Source: Simmondsia chinensis (Eukaryota > Streptophyta > Magnoliopsida > Caryophyllales > Simmondsiaceae). Taken from it: a stretch of DNA of 64,000 bases. Below, in pieces: positions 11,197 to 19,999 of this stretch (its first letter is position 1; every line of letters starts with the position of its first letter). The stretch is from the NCBI GenBank assembly GCA_018398585.1, contig JAGTTD010000019.1:9523702-9587701 (forward strand), read 5' to 3'. Below the pieces are notes generated by a model. That model did no database searches and was not told the origin of the DNA. It saw nothing but the letters and a program-made list of their open reading frames with translations. The position numbers were made by a program, and so were the translations under genes.

Positions 11197-11301
11197 CATC
11201 TTCCGATCGAAGAGGGCATATCCTATCCTTACTTCCCTCATTCGGTTAAAACCGAATCAAAAAAAAAAAAAAAAAAAAAAAAAACGGCTATAACAAGAAG
11301 C

Positions 11302-13401
11302 ATGTCCTCGACCGGTCACACCGATACCAACGAGTGGGTCGACGCCGTTGATGATCGGATGGTCCGCTTGGAGGAAAGGATGGACCGAATGGAGGAGCAA
11401 CAAAACCGAAACAACCTCGAGATAAGAGCAGACATGGCGGACGTGAAGGCTGACCTGAGGGCCCTAACCGATGCCGTGGGTCGGTTGGTGAAGGCCCAAG
11501 AAAAGAGGACCGAGGTGGAGACCGTGGCACCTACCATGGGAGGCCGTGACAATGCCGCACCAGGGGGGTCAGGCACGTACCCGAGGTCCGGCAATGGGAT
11601 CCTACCGCCTCCAATGCACTCTTCAGAATTCCGACACAACCCGGCCCCACCGAGAGTCACGGATGAAGGGGACCTTAACCGAAGCCACGGAAGCAACCGC
11701 ACCTGGACCTCCCATGCGCCCAAGCTCGAGATCCCGAAATTTGAAGGTACGAACCCGAGAGCCTGGATCCGTAAGTGCCTTAAATACTTTCGTTGGTACC
11801 AAGTGCCCGAAACCGAGTGGGTTGAATATGCTTCAAGCCACCTTCATGAACCCGGGGACATTTGGTTCCACGGGCTAGAGCTTAGACACCCTCACATGAT
11901 GTGGACCTTTTTTATGGATGAATTGTGCAAACGTTTTGGGGACCGATCACTCCAAGACATAGTAGAGGAGTTTAGCAAGATGTCGCAAAACGGGCCGGTT
12001 GAAGATTATATTTTAAAATTTGAAGAATTAAAGAGTTGGATGCTTATCCATCACCCGACATTGAGCGAGGCATACTTTGTCTCAAGCTTTATTAGCGGAC
12101 TTAAGCCCGCCATTCGAGCATCCGTCAAGGCAAGCCGGCCGACCGAGCTTAGCATGGCCTTTGAACAGGCCAAACTCCAAGAGGTTGCGGTAGCCGAAAT
12201 CAGAAACGCTGCCCGACCTGTCAACCGACCCAGTTTTAGTGCCCGACCAGGTCCCAGCAGCCGACCAGTGTCTTTGGCAGCATCCCAGGGCTGGGCCCAG
12301 TCTCACGGGCCCGTGTCCAAGACCAGCAGCGGCAGCAACTCGGGTCCCAGCGCGCCGAGACGAGAGCCGGGCCAATGTTACAAGTGCCATGAAAAATACT
12401 TTCCGGGGCACGTTTGTAAGAAGGCCTTGCAAAGTATGGAAGGAGAAGAGGTCGAAGACGAAGCCCAAGAAGAGGAAATGGTAGGCGAAGAGCAAACCGA
12501 AGGAGAAGACAATGGAGCTATGGAAATTTCTCTAAATGCACTCTCGGGCCGAGTCACGCACAACACCTTGAGATTGAAGGGCCTAATTAAGAAGCGGGAG
12601 GTAAATATCTTGATCGATAGCGGGTCCACTAATAGCTTCCTAGACGCTAATGTGGTCCGGGAGCTTCAGCTCGAAACCGTGCCCACCGTTGTCATGACCG
12701 TAACGGTGGCGAACGGGGAGAGCCTCGTCAGTTATCAAAAATGCCCGGGCATAAGGTGGAAGGTCCAAGGCACAACGTTCGTTGATGACTTGAGGGTATT
12801 GGAACTCCGGGGCAGTGACATGGTCCTTGGGGTTGATTGGCTCCAACGATATGGACCCGTGACATTTGACTTCACCAACCTCAAGTTCGCTTGCTTCAAA
12901 GAAGGAAAGGCAGTCCGCTTACAAGGCACCTCCGAAAAAGCCGCCCTACAATCAATTTCGGGTAAAGGCCTCGCCAAGCTCTTCAAGAAGGCCGGACATG
13001 TAATGGGTCACCTCTTTATGGCTACAGCCGAGGAGGCCTCCGAATCCGTCACTCATCCGGAGATAGAACGCATCCTCGACCGCTATCAAGATGTTTTTGA
13101 GGAAACGAAGACCCTTCCGCCTCCTCGCTCACATGATCACCGCATTCCCACCTTGCCCGAAGCCAGGCCCGTCAACATAAGGCCCTACCGCTACCGCACG
13201 GGCAAAAGAACGAGATCGAAAGGCAAGTCAAGGAAATGTTGGGAGCCTCCCTCATCCAACCGAGCCGAAGCCCATTTGCTTCCCCGGTACTCTTGGTCCG
13301 CAAAAAGGACGGGTCCTACCGTTTTTGCGTGGACTATCGGCAACTCAACAACATCACCATCAAAGATAAGTTTCCGATACCGGTCATCGACGATTTACTA
13401 G
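11302..13401 (+). CDS. Gypsy-1 gag-protease polyprotein
   Basis: The frame is open upstream through a poly-A run (about 11258-11284), but the natural start is the ATG at 11302 (MSSTGHTDTNEW...). Order: a coiled-coil-rich N-terminus with heptad-like charged residues (about residues 15-65); the retrotransposon gag domain (about 140-300); a proline/serine-rich linker; a CCHC-type knuckle (CYKCHEKYFPGHVC); an acidic stretch; then a retropepsin-like protease with active site LIDSGSTNSF and the flap/second strand motif VLGVDWL. The protein runs into the RT leader (NIRPYRY) and then leaves the homologous frame at about 13194, ending at 13401 in unrelated residues. In most plant chromoviruses gag and pol form one frame, so the break is probably a one-base loss. 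Confidence 0.85.
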   Translation: MSSTGHTDTNEWVDAVDDRMVRLEERMDRMEEQQNRNNLEIRADMADVKADLRALTDAVGRLVKAQEKRTEVETVAPTMGGRDNAAPGGSGTYPRSGNGILPPPMHSSEFRHNPAPPRVTDEGDLNRSHGSNRTWTSHAPKLEIPKFEGTNPRAWIRKCLKYFRWYQVPETEWVEYASSHLHEPGDIWFHGLELRHPHMMWTFFMDELCKRFGDRSLQDIVEEFSKMSQNGPVEDYILKFEELKSWMLIHHPTLSEAYFVSSFISGLKPAIRASVKASRPTELSMAFEQAKLQEVAVAEIRNAARPVNRPSFSARPGPSSRPVSLAASQGWAQSHGPVSKTSSGSNSGPSAPRREPGQCYKCHEKYFPGHVCKKALQSMEGEEVEDEAQEEEMVGEEQTEGEDNGAMEISLNALSGRVTHNTLRLKGLIKKREVNILIDSGSTNSFLDANVVRELQLETVPTVVMTVTVANGESLVSYQKCPGIRWKVQGTTFVDDLRVLELRGSDMVLGVDWLQRYGPVTFDFTNLKFACFKEGKAVRLQGTSEKAALQSISGKGLAKLFKKAGHVMGHLFMATAEEASESVTHPEIERILDRYQDVFEETKTLPPPRSHDHRIPTLPEARPVNIRPYRYRTGKRTRSKGKSRKCWEPPSSNRAEAHLLPRYSWSAKRTGPTVFAWTIGNSTTSPSKISFRYRSSTIY

Positions 13402-15878
13402 ATGAGCTCAAGGGGTCTTCCATATTTTCCAAGATCGATCTCCGCGCCGGTTATCACCAAATCCGAGTGTATGAAGAAGACCAGCATAAGACCGCCTTCC
13501 GAACTCACCAAGGGCATTATGAGTTCCGAGTCATGCCCTTCGGACTCACTAACGCCCCCGCCTCCTTCCAAGCCTTGATGAACGAAGTTTTCGAGCCATA
13601 TCTACGCAAGTTTGTGCTCGTATTCTTTGATGACATCTTGGTCTACAGCCCGAGCCTTTCCGTGCATCTTAGGCACTTAACCGAAGTGCTTGAGACCCTT
13701 CGTATGCACCGCCTCTATGCAAAACGGAGCAAGTGTACCTTCGGACAAGATCGGGTAGAATACTTGGGACACGTAATCTCGAGAGAAGGGGTCGCAACCG
13801 AAGAAGGCAAGATCGAGGCCATGAAGAAATGGCCAAGACCGAAGAATGTCAAGAGCCTCCGTGGGTTCTTGGGACTCACCGGATATTACCGGAAGTTCAT
13901 CCATGGATATGGAACCATGAGCAAGCCATTGACCAACCTCCTCAAGAAAGGGGGATTTCTTTGGGATGAGAAGGCCGATCACGCATTCGAGGCCTTGAAA
14001 GAGGCCATGACAACCGCCCCGGTCCTGGCACTTCCCGACTTCTCCAAGCCCTTTGTCCTTGAGACCGATGCTTGCGGGGTAGGGATTGGAGCGGTCCTAT
14101 CACAAGAAGGCCGACCCCTCGCCTACCTCAGTAAGGCCCTGAGCCCGCGCCACTTGGGGCTTTCGACCTACGAGAAAGAGCTCCTTGCAGTACTCATGGC
14201 AGTGGAAAAATGGAGACACTATTTGATGGACCACCATTTCATCATCAGAACCGACCATGCCAGCCTCCGTCACTTACTCGAGCAAAAGATCACCACACAA
14301 TTACAGCTCAAGGGGATGTCGAAGATGATGGGCCTACATTATAGCATCCTTTACCGCAAGGGAGCCGAAAACCGAGCTGCGGATGCACTCTCGAGACGGG
14401 ATGAAGACGAAGCTGTTGCCGCCTACGCCTTCATGACCACTTCGGTTCCCCTTTGGATACAAGAGCTCTTCCAAAGCTACGAAGATGAGGCCCATACAAC
14501 CGAACGAATAGAGCAACTTGTCCTTGACCCAACAAGCAACAAGCCTTACTCTTTCGAAGGGGGACTCCTCCGATACAAGGGAAGGCTTTATGTGGGAAAG
14601 AATGGAAGAATGAGAGAAAAGATCCTACAAGCACTTCACGACTCTCCCACGGGGGGTCACTCAGGATCCTTGGGCACCTTAATGAGGGTCAAACGCATGT
14701 TTTATTGGCCCAACCTCAAAGACAGTGTCCAAGAATGGGTAAAGAAGTGTGATACTTGCCAACGCACCAAGCATGAAAATGTGGCTTACCCGGGACTCCT
14801 ACAGCCACTACCCGTGCCCAACCAGGCATGGGAAAGTATTAGTATGGACTTCATCGAAGGCTTGCCCAAATCTGGGGGCAAGGATGTCATTATGGTAGTT
14901 GTGGACCGACTCACCAAGTATGCTCACTTCATCGCCTTGACACATCCGTACACCGCAAGCAAGGTAGCCCAACTGTTCGTGGACCAGGTCTACCGACTTC
15001 ATGGGTTGCCCAGGAATATTATTTCAGACCGAGACGCATCCTTCCAGAGCCTCTTTTGGAAGGAGCTCATGCGCCTAGCCGGGGTCACTCTCAGAATGAG
15101 TAGTGCCTATCATCCACAATCCGACGGACAGACCGAACGGGTCAATCAGTGTCTCGAAAGTTATCTCCGAGCCATGGCCCTCCATAAACCGAAACAGTGG
15201 TCTCCCTGGCTTCCTTTGGCAGAATTCTGGTACAACACCCACTATCACTCATCGATGAAAGGGACCCCGTTCCGCGCCCTCTATGGTTATGAACCCAAGT
15301 TCCTCGCTCTCGACGTCCCTTGCATCTCTACCTCCGGGGATGTGGAGGACTTTGTCAATGAAAGGCAGAACTTGATTGGCCTATTAAAGGAAAACTTAAA
15401 GGAGGCTCAACACCGCTATAAACAGCAAGCCGACCATCGGAGGACCGAGAGAGTGTTCGAAGTAGGTGACTGGGTGTACCTTAAGCTGCAGCCATATCGA
15501 CAAACCTCCGTTGCAATACGAAGAAACCTAAAGCTGGCCGCTCGATACTATGGGCCATACCGAATTGAAGCCCGAATCGGAGAAGTGGCCTACAAACTCG
15601 AGCTCCCCGAAGGGTCCAAAATCCATCCAGTTTTCCATGTTTCCCGATTGAAGAAAAAGGTAGGAGACAACATACGCATCACTTCGGACCTTCCGAAGAT
15701 TGACCACAACGACGAAACCGAAGTCACTCCACAAGACATCCTCAATCAACGGACCGTAAACCGCAACAAAAGAAAAATCAAGCAAGTTCAAGTCCGATGG
15801 AAAAACATGGGGGAAGACGCCGTCACTTGGGAAGATTGGACCTTCATTCGCAAACAATTTCCGACCTTCAATCCTTGA
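13194..15878 (+). CDS. Gypsy-1 pol: RT, RNase H, integrase, chromodomain
   Basis: The homologous frame opens at 13194 (PHGQKNEIERQVKE); the first ATG in frame is 13236, so as it stands this part has no start of its own and depends on the upstream frame. RT carries FRVMPFGLTNAPASFQ and the active site FFDDIL. RNase H starts at ETDACGVGIGAVLSQ and includes RTDHASLRHLL. Integrase has the HHCC finger (H-x-H then CDTCQ) and the DDE core (MDFIEGLPKS, SDRDASFQSLFWKEL, YHPQSDGQTERVNQ). The C-terminus has the GPY-type motif (RYYGPYRI) and a chromodomain-like end (VRWKNMGEDAVTWED) expected to guide insertion. All catalytic residues I could check are present. Confidence 0.9.
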   Translation, partial: PHGQKNEIERQVKEMLGASLIQPSRSPFASPVLLVRKKDGSYRFCVDYRQLNNITIKDKFPIPVIDDLLDELKGSSIFSKIDLRAGYHQIRVYEEDQHKTAFRTHQGHYEFRVMPFGLTNAPASFQALMNEVFEPYLRKFVLVFFDDILVYSPSLSVHLRHLTEVLETLRMHRLYAKRSKCTFGQDRVEYLGHVISREGVATEEGKIEAMKKWPRPKNVKSLRGFLGLTGYYRKFIHGYGTMSKPLTNLLKKGGFLWDEKADHAFEALKEAMTTAPVLALPDFSKPFVLETDACGVGIGAVLSQEGRPLAYLSKALSPRHLGLSTYEKELLAVLMAVEKWRHYLMDHHFIIRTDHASLRHLLEQKITTQLQLKGMSKMMGLHYSILYRKGAENRAADALSRRDEDEAVAAYAFMTTSVPLWIQELFQSYEDEAHTTERIEQLVLDPTSNKPYSFEGGLLRYKGRLYVGKNGRMREKILQALHDSPTGGHSGSLGTLMRVKRMFYWPNLKDSVQEWVKKCDTCQRTKHENVAYPGLLQPLPVPNQAWESISMDFIEGLPKSGGKDVIMVVVDRLTKYAHFIALTHPYTASKVAQLFVDQVYRLHGLPRNIISDRDASFQSLFWKELMRLAGVTLRMSSAYHPQSDGQTERVNQCLESYLRAMALHKPKQWSPWLPLAEFWYNTHYHSSMKGTPFRALYGYEPKFLALDVPCISTSGDVEDFVNERQNLIGLLKENLKEAQHRYKQQADHRRTERVFEVGDWVYLKLQPYRQTSVAIRRNLKLAARYYGPYRIEARIGEVAYKLELPEGSKIHPVFHVSRLKKKVGDNIRITSDLPKIDHNDETEVTPQDILNQRTVNRNKRKIKQVQVRWKNMGEDAVTWEDWTFIRKQFPTFNP

Positions 15879-15890
15879 GGACAAGGATGA

Positions 15891-15907
15891 AATTAAGGGG
15901 AGGGGAT
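15891..15907 (+). other. Polypurine tract, gypsy-1
   Basis: 'aaggggagggga' immediately precedes the 3' LTR, 13 bases after the pol stop codon at 15876-15878. It primes plus-strand synthesis. Confidence 0.9.
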
Positions 15908-16359
15908 TGTCACGACCCGAGGAAATCGACCGGCTAATTTCTTGCTTTTGATTTTTTGTAACAATTATGTAATGTAAAAAATATAGAATTAGTTAAGTAC
16001 AAAAATTTAGTTTGAATTTTGAAGGGAAGTGGAAGGGGCCGGTATTAAGGAAGAAAAGGGAGGCAAAGGGTAAATTCAAATTGTGATGATGTAGGCTATG
16101 TACTAGGGTCTAAACCCCTTCCCTCCATTTTTGTCTATTTAAACACTTGTATGTTGTCTTTTGAATTATCAATGAAAATTAACAAACTTTACCTCTTATC
16201 TCTCTCTCCCTAACCGTCTCCCTCTCCCCTTCTAATTCTATCCTCTCTCCCTTCTAACTCTTCTAATTTCCCCTCTAATTCTACTCTCTTCTTCTAACTC
16301 TCATCTAATCTCCCTTCTATCTCAAACTCCAACCGAGTCACGGGCCTAGGTTCGTGACA
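15908..16359 (+). repeat. 3' LTR of gypsy-1
   Basis: This second 452-bp LTR matches 10730-11181 at every base compared by eye. It is followed by the 'ggatt' target duplication at 16360-16364. Confidence 0.95.
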
Positions 16360-16450
16360 GGATTGCTTATGTTGATTTATCGGATCGAGCTATTTATTAG
16401 TTCCCCTGCTATTTTATTTAGCTCCCAAAAAAAAAAAAAAAAAAAAAAAC
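16360..16450 (+). mobile_element. LINE copy 1, 3' end and poly(A)
   Basis: This continues the LINE RNase H/3' UTR interrupted by gypsy-1 and ends in a poly(A) run at about 16427-16449. The same end occurs at 45.18-45.25 kb in the paralogous copy (shared 'gagctatytattagttc'). Confidence 0.7.
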
Positions 16451-17060
16451 CACCGTAAACCAAAATCTATAAGAAGCTCCTGCCGAGATAAGGTGTGAGA
16501 AGGGTAAGTTTTATGCAGTCTTATTCTTACAAAGTGCTAATATATAGATAGAGGTGGCAATTGGGTCATCTGGGTCGGTTTCAAGTGTACCCAATCGGGT
16601 TCAGATTTACAATAAGCTCGGGTCATATCAGGATCAACCCATTCAAGCTTGCATTCTTTTTGGTTTTTAGCTATAATTGAGCCCGATTGGCTCGGGGTCA
16701 AGTTTTTCGTATTCAGGTCACTTTAATTTTGGATTGTCATTGATCCGAGTCAATCTTGGGTTGAGTTGTTTGGGTTTCAGGTCATCAAAATTCTATTATT
16801 TGGTGCCTATGTGGCATGAACAACTTGCCAATTTTAAATTATATTTCAAATAGTTTATATTCTTATCATTATATTTATTGTATTACCGATATAGGTATTT
16901 ATTAACGTCTTATGCAATTTATTTAGTATTCCCGACAAGTAATAATAACCGTTGCATTTAAAGGTCTTTGGTTAATTTAGGCTTCAGGTCAGACAAGGTT
17001 ACAAAATCAAGTCAGGTTAGTTTGAAGTCAAGTCATTCCAACTTCAGGTTTTATCATTGA
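16451..17060. mobile_element. SINE 3'-domain remnant (-) followed by hAT-like remnant, copy 1
   Basis: 16451 to about 16552 is the reverse complement of an Au-type SINE 3' domain ('ggctcctgc'-like, 'gcagtcttattctta'). From about 16553 a block starting 'tagaggtggcaattggg', rich in 'gggt/acccaa' words, follows; this is typical of plant hAT-like MITEs. The same order stands at 45.26-45.84 kb, where both TIRs (TAGAGGTGGC/TAGAGATGAA) can be seen. Here the right end is lost. Confidence 0.5.
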
Positions 17061-17630
17061 ACAAAAATTTGACACAATGGGCAAAATATAGGAACCTTTG
17101 GCATGAATAACACTTTGATTTATTATAAATTATAAAACAAAGAGGGATAAATTCATATAAATTTCTCTAAATCCTTTTCATGCTTATGGAATTCCAAATA
17201 GACTTCAGCAGGACATGGTGCTTTCTTCTATGAATGTTTTTGTCTCTGAATATGAAAGAAACAAAATTAAGGAAGATTAATGGAAAACAAAAGCAACTTG
17301 AGGGGTAAAAAACACATACCAAAATCAAGCTCTACTTAAAAGTATGATGGTTTTCAATTAAGATGATTTGTACATAGAAAGTCATGGTCTAAGATAAACT
17401 TGAATTCCAATTGAGTAGGAGGAAATGAGCCGATGAAAATCTAATTTGCTGTTGTGCCCTAATAAACTTCATTAGCCCAAGACCTAACCAAAAGAGTTTA
17501 CCTAATAAATTTTATCTGCTCAAGACCTAAACGAAAGAATTTACATTTAATATCCATGTATAAGACCAAATAAGATTTTCTTTCAAAACCAATAACATTT
17601 AGATTAAGTAATCTACAACGAAAAAACTTC
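17061..17630. other. Unassigned spacer
   Basis: AT-rich single-copy-looking DNA. No open frame, repeat pair or motif could be supported. Confidence 0.4.
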
Positions 17631-19545
17631 ATATGTTGGTATAGATAAATTGTCCCACATCATAAAAGAAAGAGATATAAACCTAGTGGGTTCCTTTACT
17701 GATGTCAATTGGTTTTTCCAACTCGTGCCATCCAAAATTGGTAACAATGACTATCTTTTGTGTAACTGGCCTCTAGTTGTAACTTTATGTCAAGTGGAAA
17801 TGCGTAACTACTAAAAAGAAATGTCATTGTTGACAGTGCCCATATACACCCATTAGAAGAATTGTTGTGCATATGCATGAAAAAAATATTTAACTTAAGC
17901 TAGAGCTAAAACAATGACATACTATACAGGCTAGAAGATGCCTCCTCTCTCCTATATAAAGTGGCCAAGGGAACTTCTCTTCCTAGATCTTGCTTTTCCA
18001 TATAGGTCATTCCACTGCTAAAGCTCATTCATATTGGCTGACACAAATGAGATGCTTGCATAGACCTAGCATCATGACATTCAACATTGCTGTTTCTTAG
18101 GGCAAAAAGAAAAAAAGCAGCCGGCACCAAAAAAGGGGTAAGTTACCTATTCATGAATGTATCGCAAGTCATCCATGTTTAGTGATCGGACATCTACACC
18201 ATTATACAATGTAGGTAATAATGGTTAGCTCTCAACCAAAGCAAAACTCTTTTCCTGCAAAATAATGCAACATGTTTCTTGGAAAACAAGGTGTTAGGAA
18301 AATACAAATATGCAAGCTGATGATTTGTAGAAGAGCAAAAAAAGAAACATGTCCCAGCAATTCAACCATCTCAAGAGTGATGCCATCATGCAACTTTTTT
18401 GCACTTCAAAAGGTAAGGCCAAATCACCCTGGGACTGGGTCAATTTAGTTAAAACCGTATTAAATTTGGGTTACCAAATAAGCCAAATCCTAGTTTCCAG
18501 TAGGTTCAGCTTGGTCATCGTGTTAGGTCAATAATTGCGAGAACTAGCCATGGGTACAACTTCCACTGCAAAGGTCAAGCATATTACAAGTGCTCTTTTT
18601 TGTACAACTAAGTCCCTCAAGCATCATTAGGCTATTTTTCTTTTATGATGGGAATAAAAGAAACTCTACATATGTGAACGTAATAATAGCAAATGCAATG
18701 GCAATGTCAAATGCGGGTGAAAAGATAACCACCAATACTCAAATACATTTTTTATAATCCACATGTTGAGATATTACTCAACAATAACAACATATGGAGA
18801 CAAGCATCAACATGGCATGTAACTAGTATGTAATGGAAAGAGAGACTTGATAATTCAACTAATGGTTAAATTATTCCAAGTACCTTCTTCTCCTTTTTTA
18901 GGATTTCTCGAATCAAGTAGTAGGCTATACACAGATTCTGAGAACAAATTCAATCAGCCAATACAGGTCAAAGTTAGAGAGATCACTTTCGACCATAGAA
19001 GAAAAATGTGATATGACTTGAAATACACAAAGTAGCAACTTTCAAGTCACTTTCAAAGTACCCATATGTCATATTTGCAACAACTCACAGATCAACATCG
19101 AGTTCTAGCTCTTCCTTGGCTAATATCACACTCAAAATTTCTCTCAATTAGCTATGTCTGAAAAGCCTACCACAAACCTCTGCCACTCATATTGCAGTTC
19201 AAATAATCGTGATTTGCAAAATCAAAGTCGAAGATGTTGCATAGCATGCCATGGAGACAATGTAGCAAAATATCTAGCTTGAAATTTGTGATAAAATGGG
19301 TCATATTATATCATACCTTAGCCGTTGTTTAATTCCTTGGTCGTGACTATTGGAAATTCCAGAAATGAAGTATAATATTAACCTTCGAGGTAATCATCTG
19401 ATGATAATTTTATCCAAGTCGAGTGGCCGGTTGGTTGCTGCAAGCATTAGAACATGTTCTTTGTCTTTCATACGTAAGCCATCCCAATTCACTAAGAATT
19501 AATTCTTCATCTTTTCCCCATGACAACTTTTTTTCCCCCAATAAT
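17630..19545 (-). repeat. Large inverted repeat, left arm, with AAA-ATPase pseudogene
   Basis: The arm is the reverse complement, with scattered changes, of about 20.00-22.18 kb. Inside it, on the - strand, lie exons of a dead plant AAA+ ATPase. Pieces about 19500-19380 read VNWDGLRMKDKEHVLM then AATNRPLDLD and LPRRL; 19140-19035 read ILSVILAKEEL and SDLK; 18925-18884 read REILKKEKK after an intron-like gap. These match the C-terminal half of the AAA module (sensor-1 region AATNRP, then the small helical domain) of the plant clade containing At4g02480/At1g02890-type ATPases. Premature stops are present, one of them shared with the other arm. The Walker A and B regions are absent from the arm. 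Confidence 0.7.
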
Positions 19546-19999
19546 TAGCAACAGAGTCGCAATACATTGCAAGCAACTTGAACAAGCGAGCCTTGAGTCA
19601 ACCCATATAAAGACGGGGGTCAAAACAATAGAAAAAATACAAACAGGAATACAAGCAAAAACAGGCAAACACTAAGAGATTCAAACCCACTAGGGACGAC
19701 TCGAAAACAGGACAAACCAAAAGACAGAAAAATAACACAGTCAAACCCCTAATCTATCGAAGCAAAGCACTCAGCACAAGCGGATCATAACTGTCAAAAT
19801 CCAGCCCTAGTCTTTTCCATTGCTTACAAAAAATTTTCGTCCTTGTAGTGCCCACCAGTTTATTACACATCATGTTATTTTCTATTGCACAATGCTTGCA
19901 ATAACTTCGTTGTGGATATGATGTATATAAATTGATACAATTATGGACACTACTAGGAAAAAAATTTTTGTAAGTAATTAACTATACGATACAAATAAG
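19546..19999. other. Loop between the inverted arms
   Basis: About 450 bp separate the arms. The sequence is AT-rich, with no gene seen and no match to the arms. A 'cactactaggaaaaaaa' word at about 19.95 kb faintly resembles a CACTA end but has no partner. Confidence 0.4.

Larger units (their letters stand above)
10730..16359 (+). mobile_element. Gypsy-1, young Ty3/gypsy chromovirus (Reina-like)
   Basis: This is a complete LTR retrotransposon of 5630 bp. It has 452-bp LTRs that read as identical throughout, 5-bp duplications 'ggatt' at 10725-10729 and 16360-16364, a tRNA-iMet primer site, a polypurine tract, gag-protease and RT-RNase H-integrase-chromodomain. It lies inside the LINE. Identical LTRs mean it inserted recently. 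The only evident damage is one frame change between protease and RT near 13194. The assignment to the Reina-type plant chromoviruses rests on motif style and is inference. Confidence 0.95.

Noticed and set aside
11288..12986. Minus-strand frames up to 137 residues opposite gag-protease
   Set aside because: The GC-rich coding sequence of gypsy-1 leaves the opposite strand open by composition; no domain or start context.
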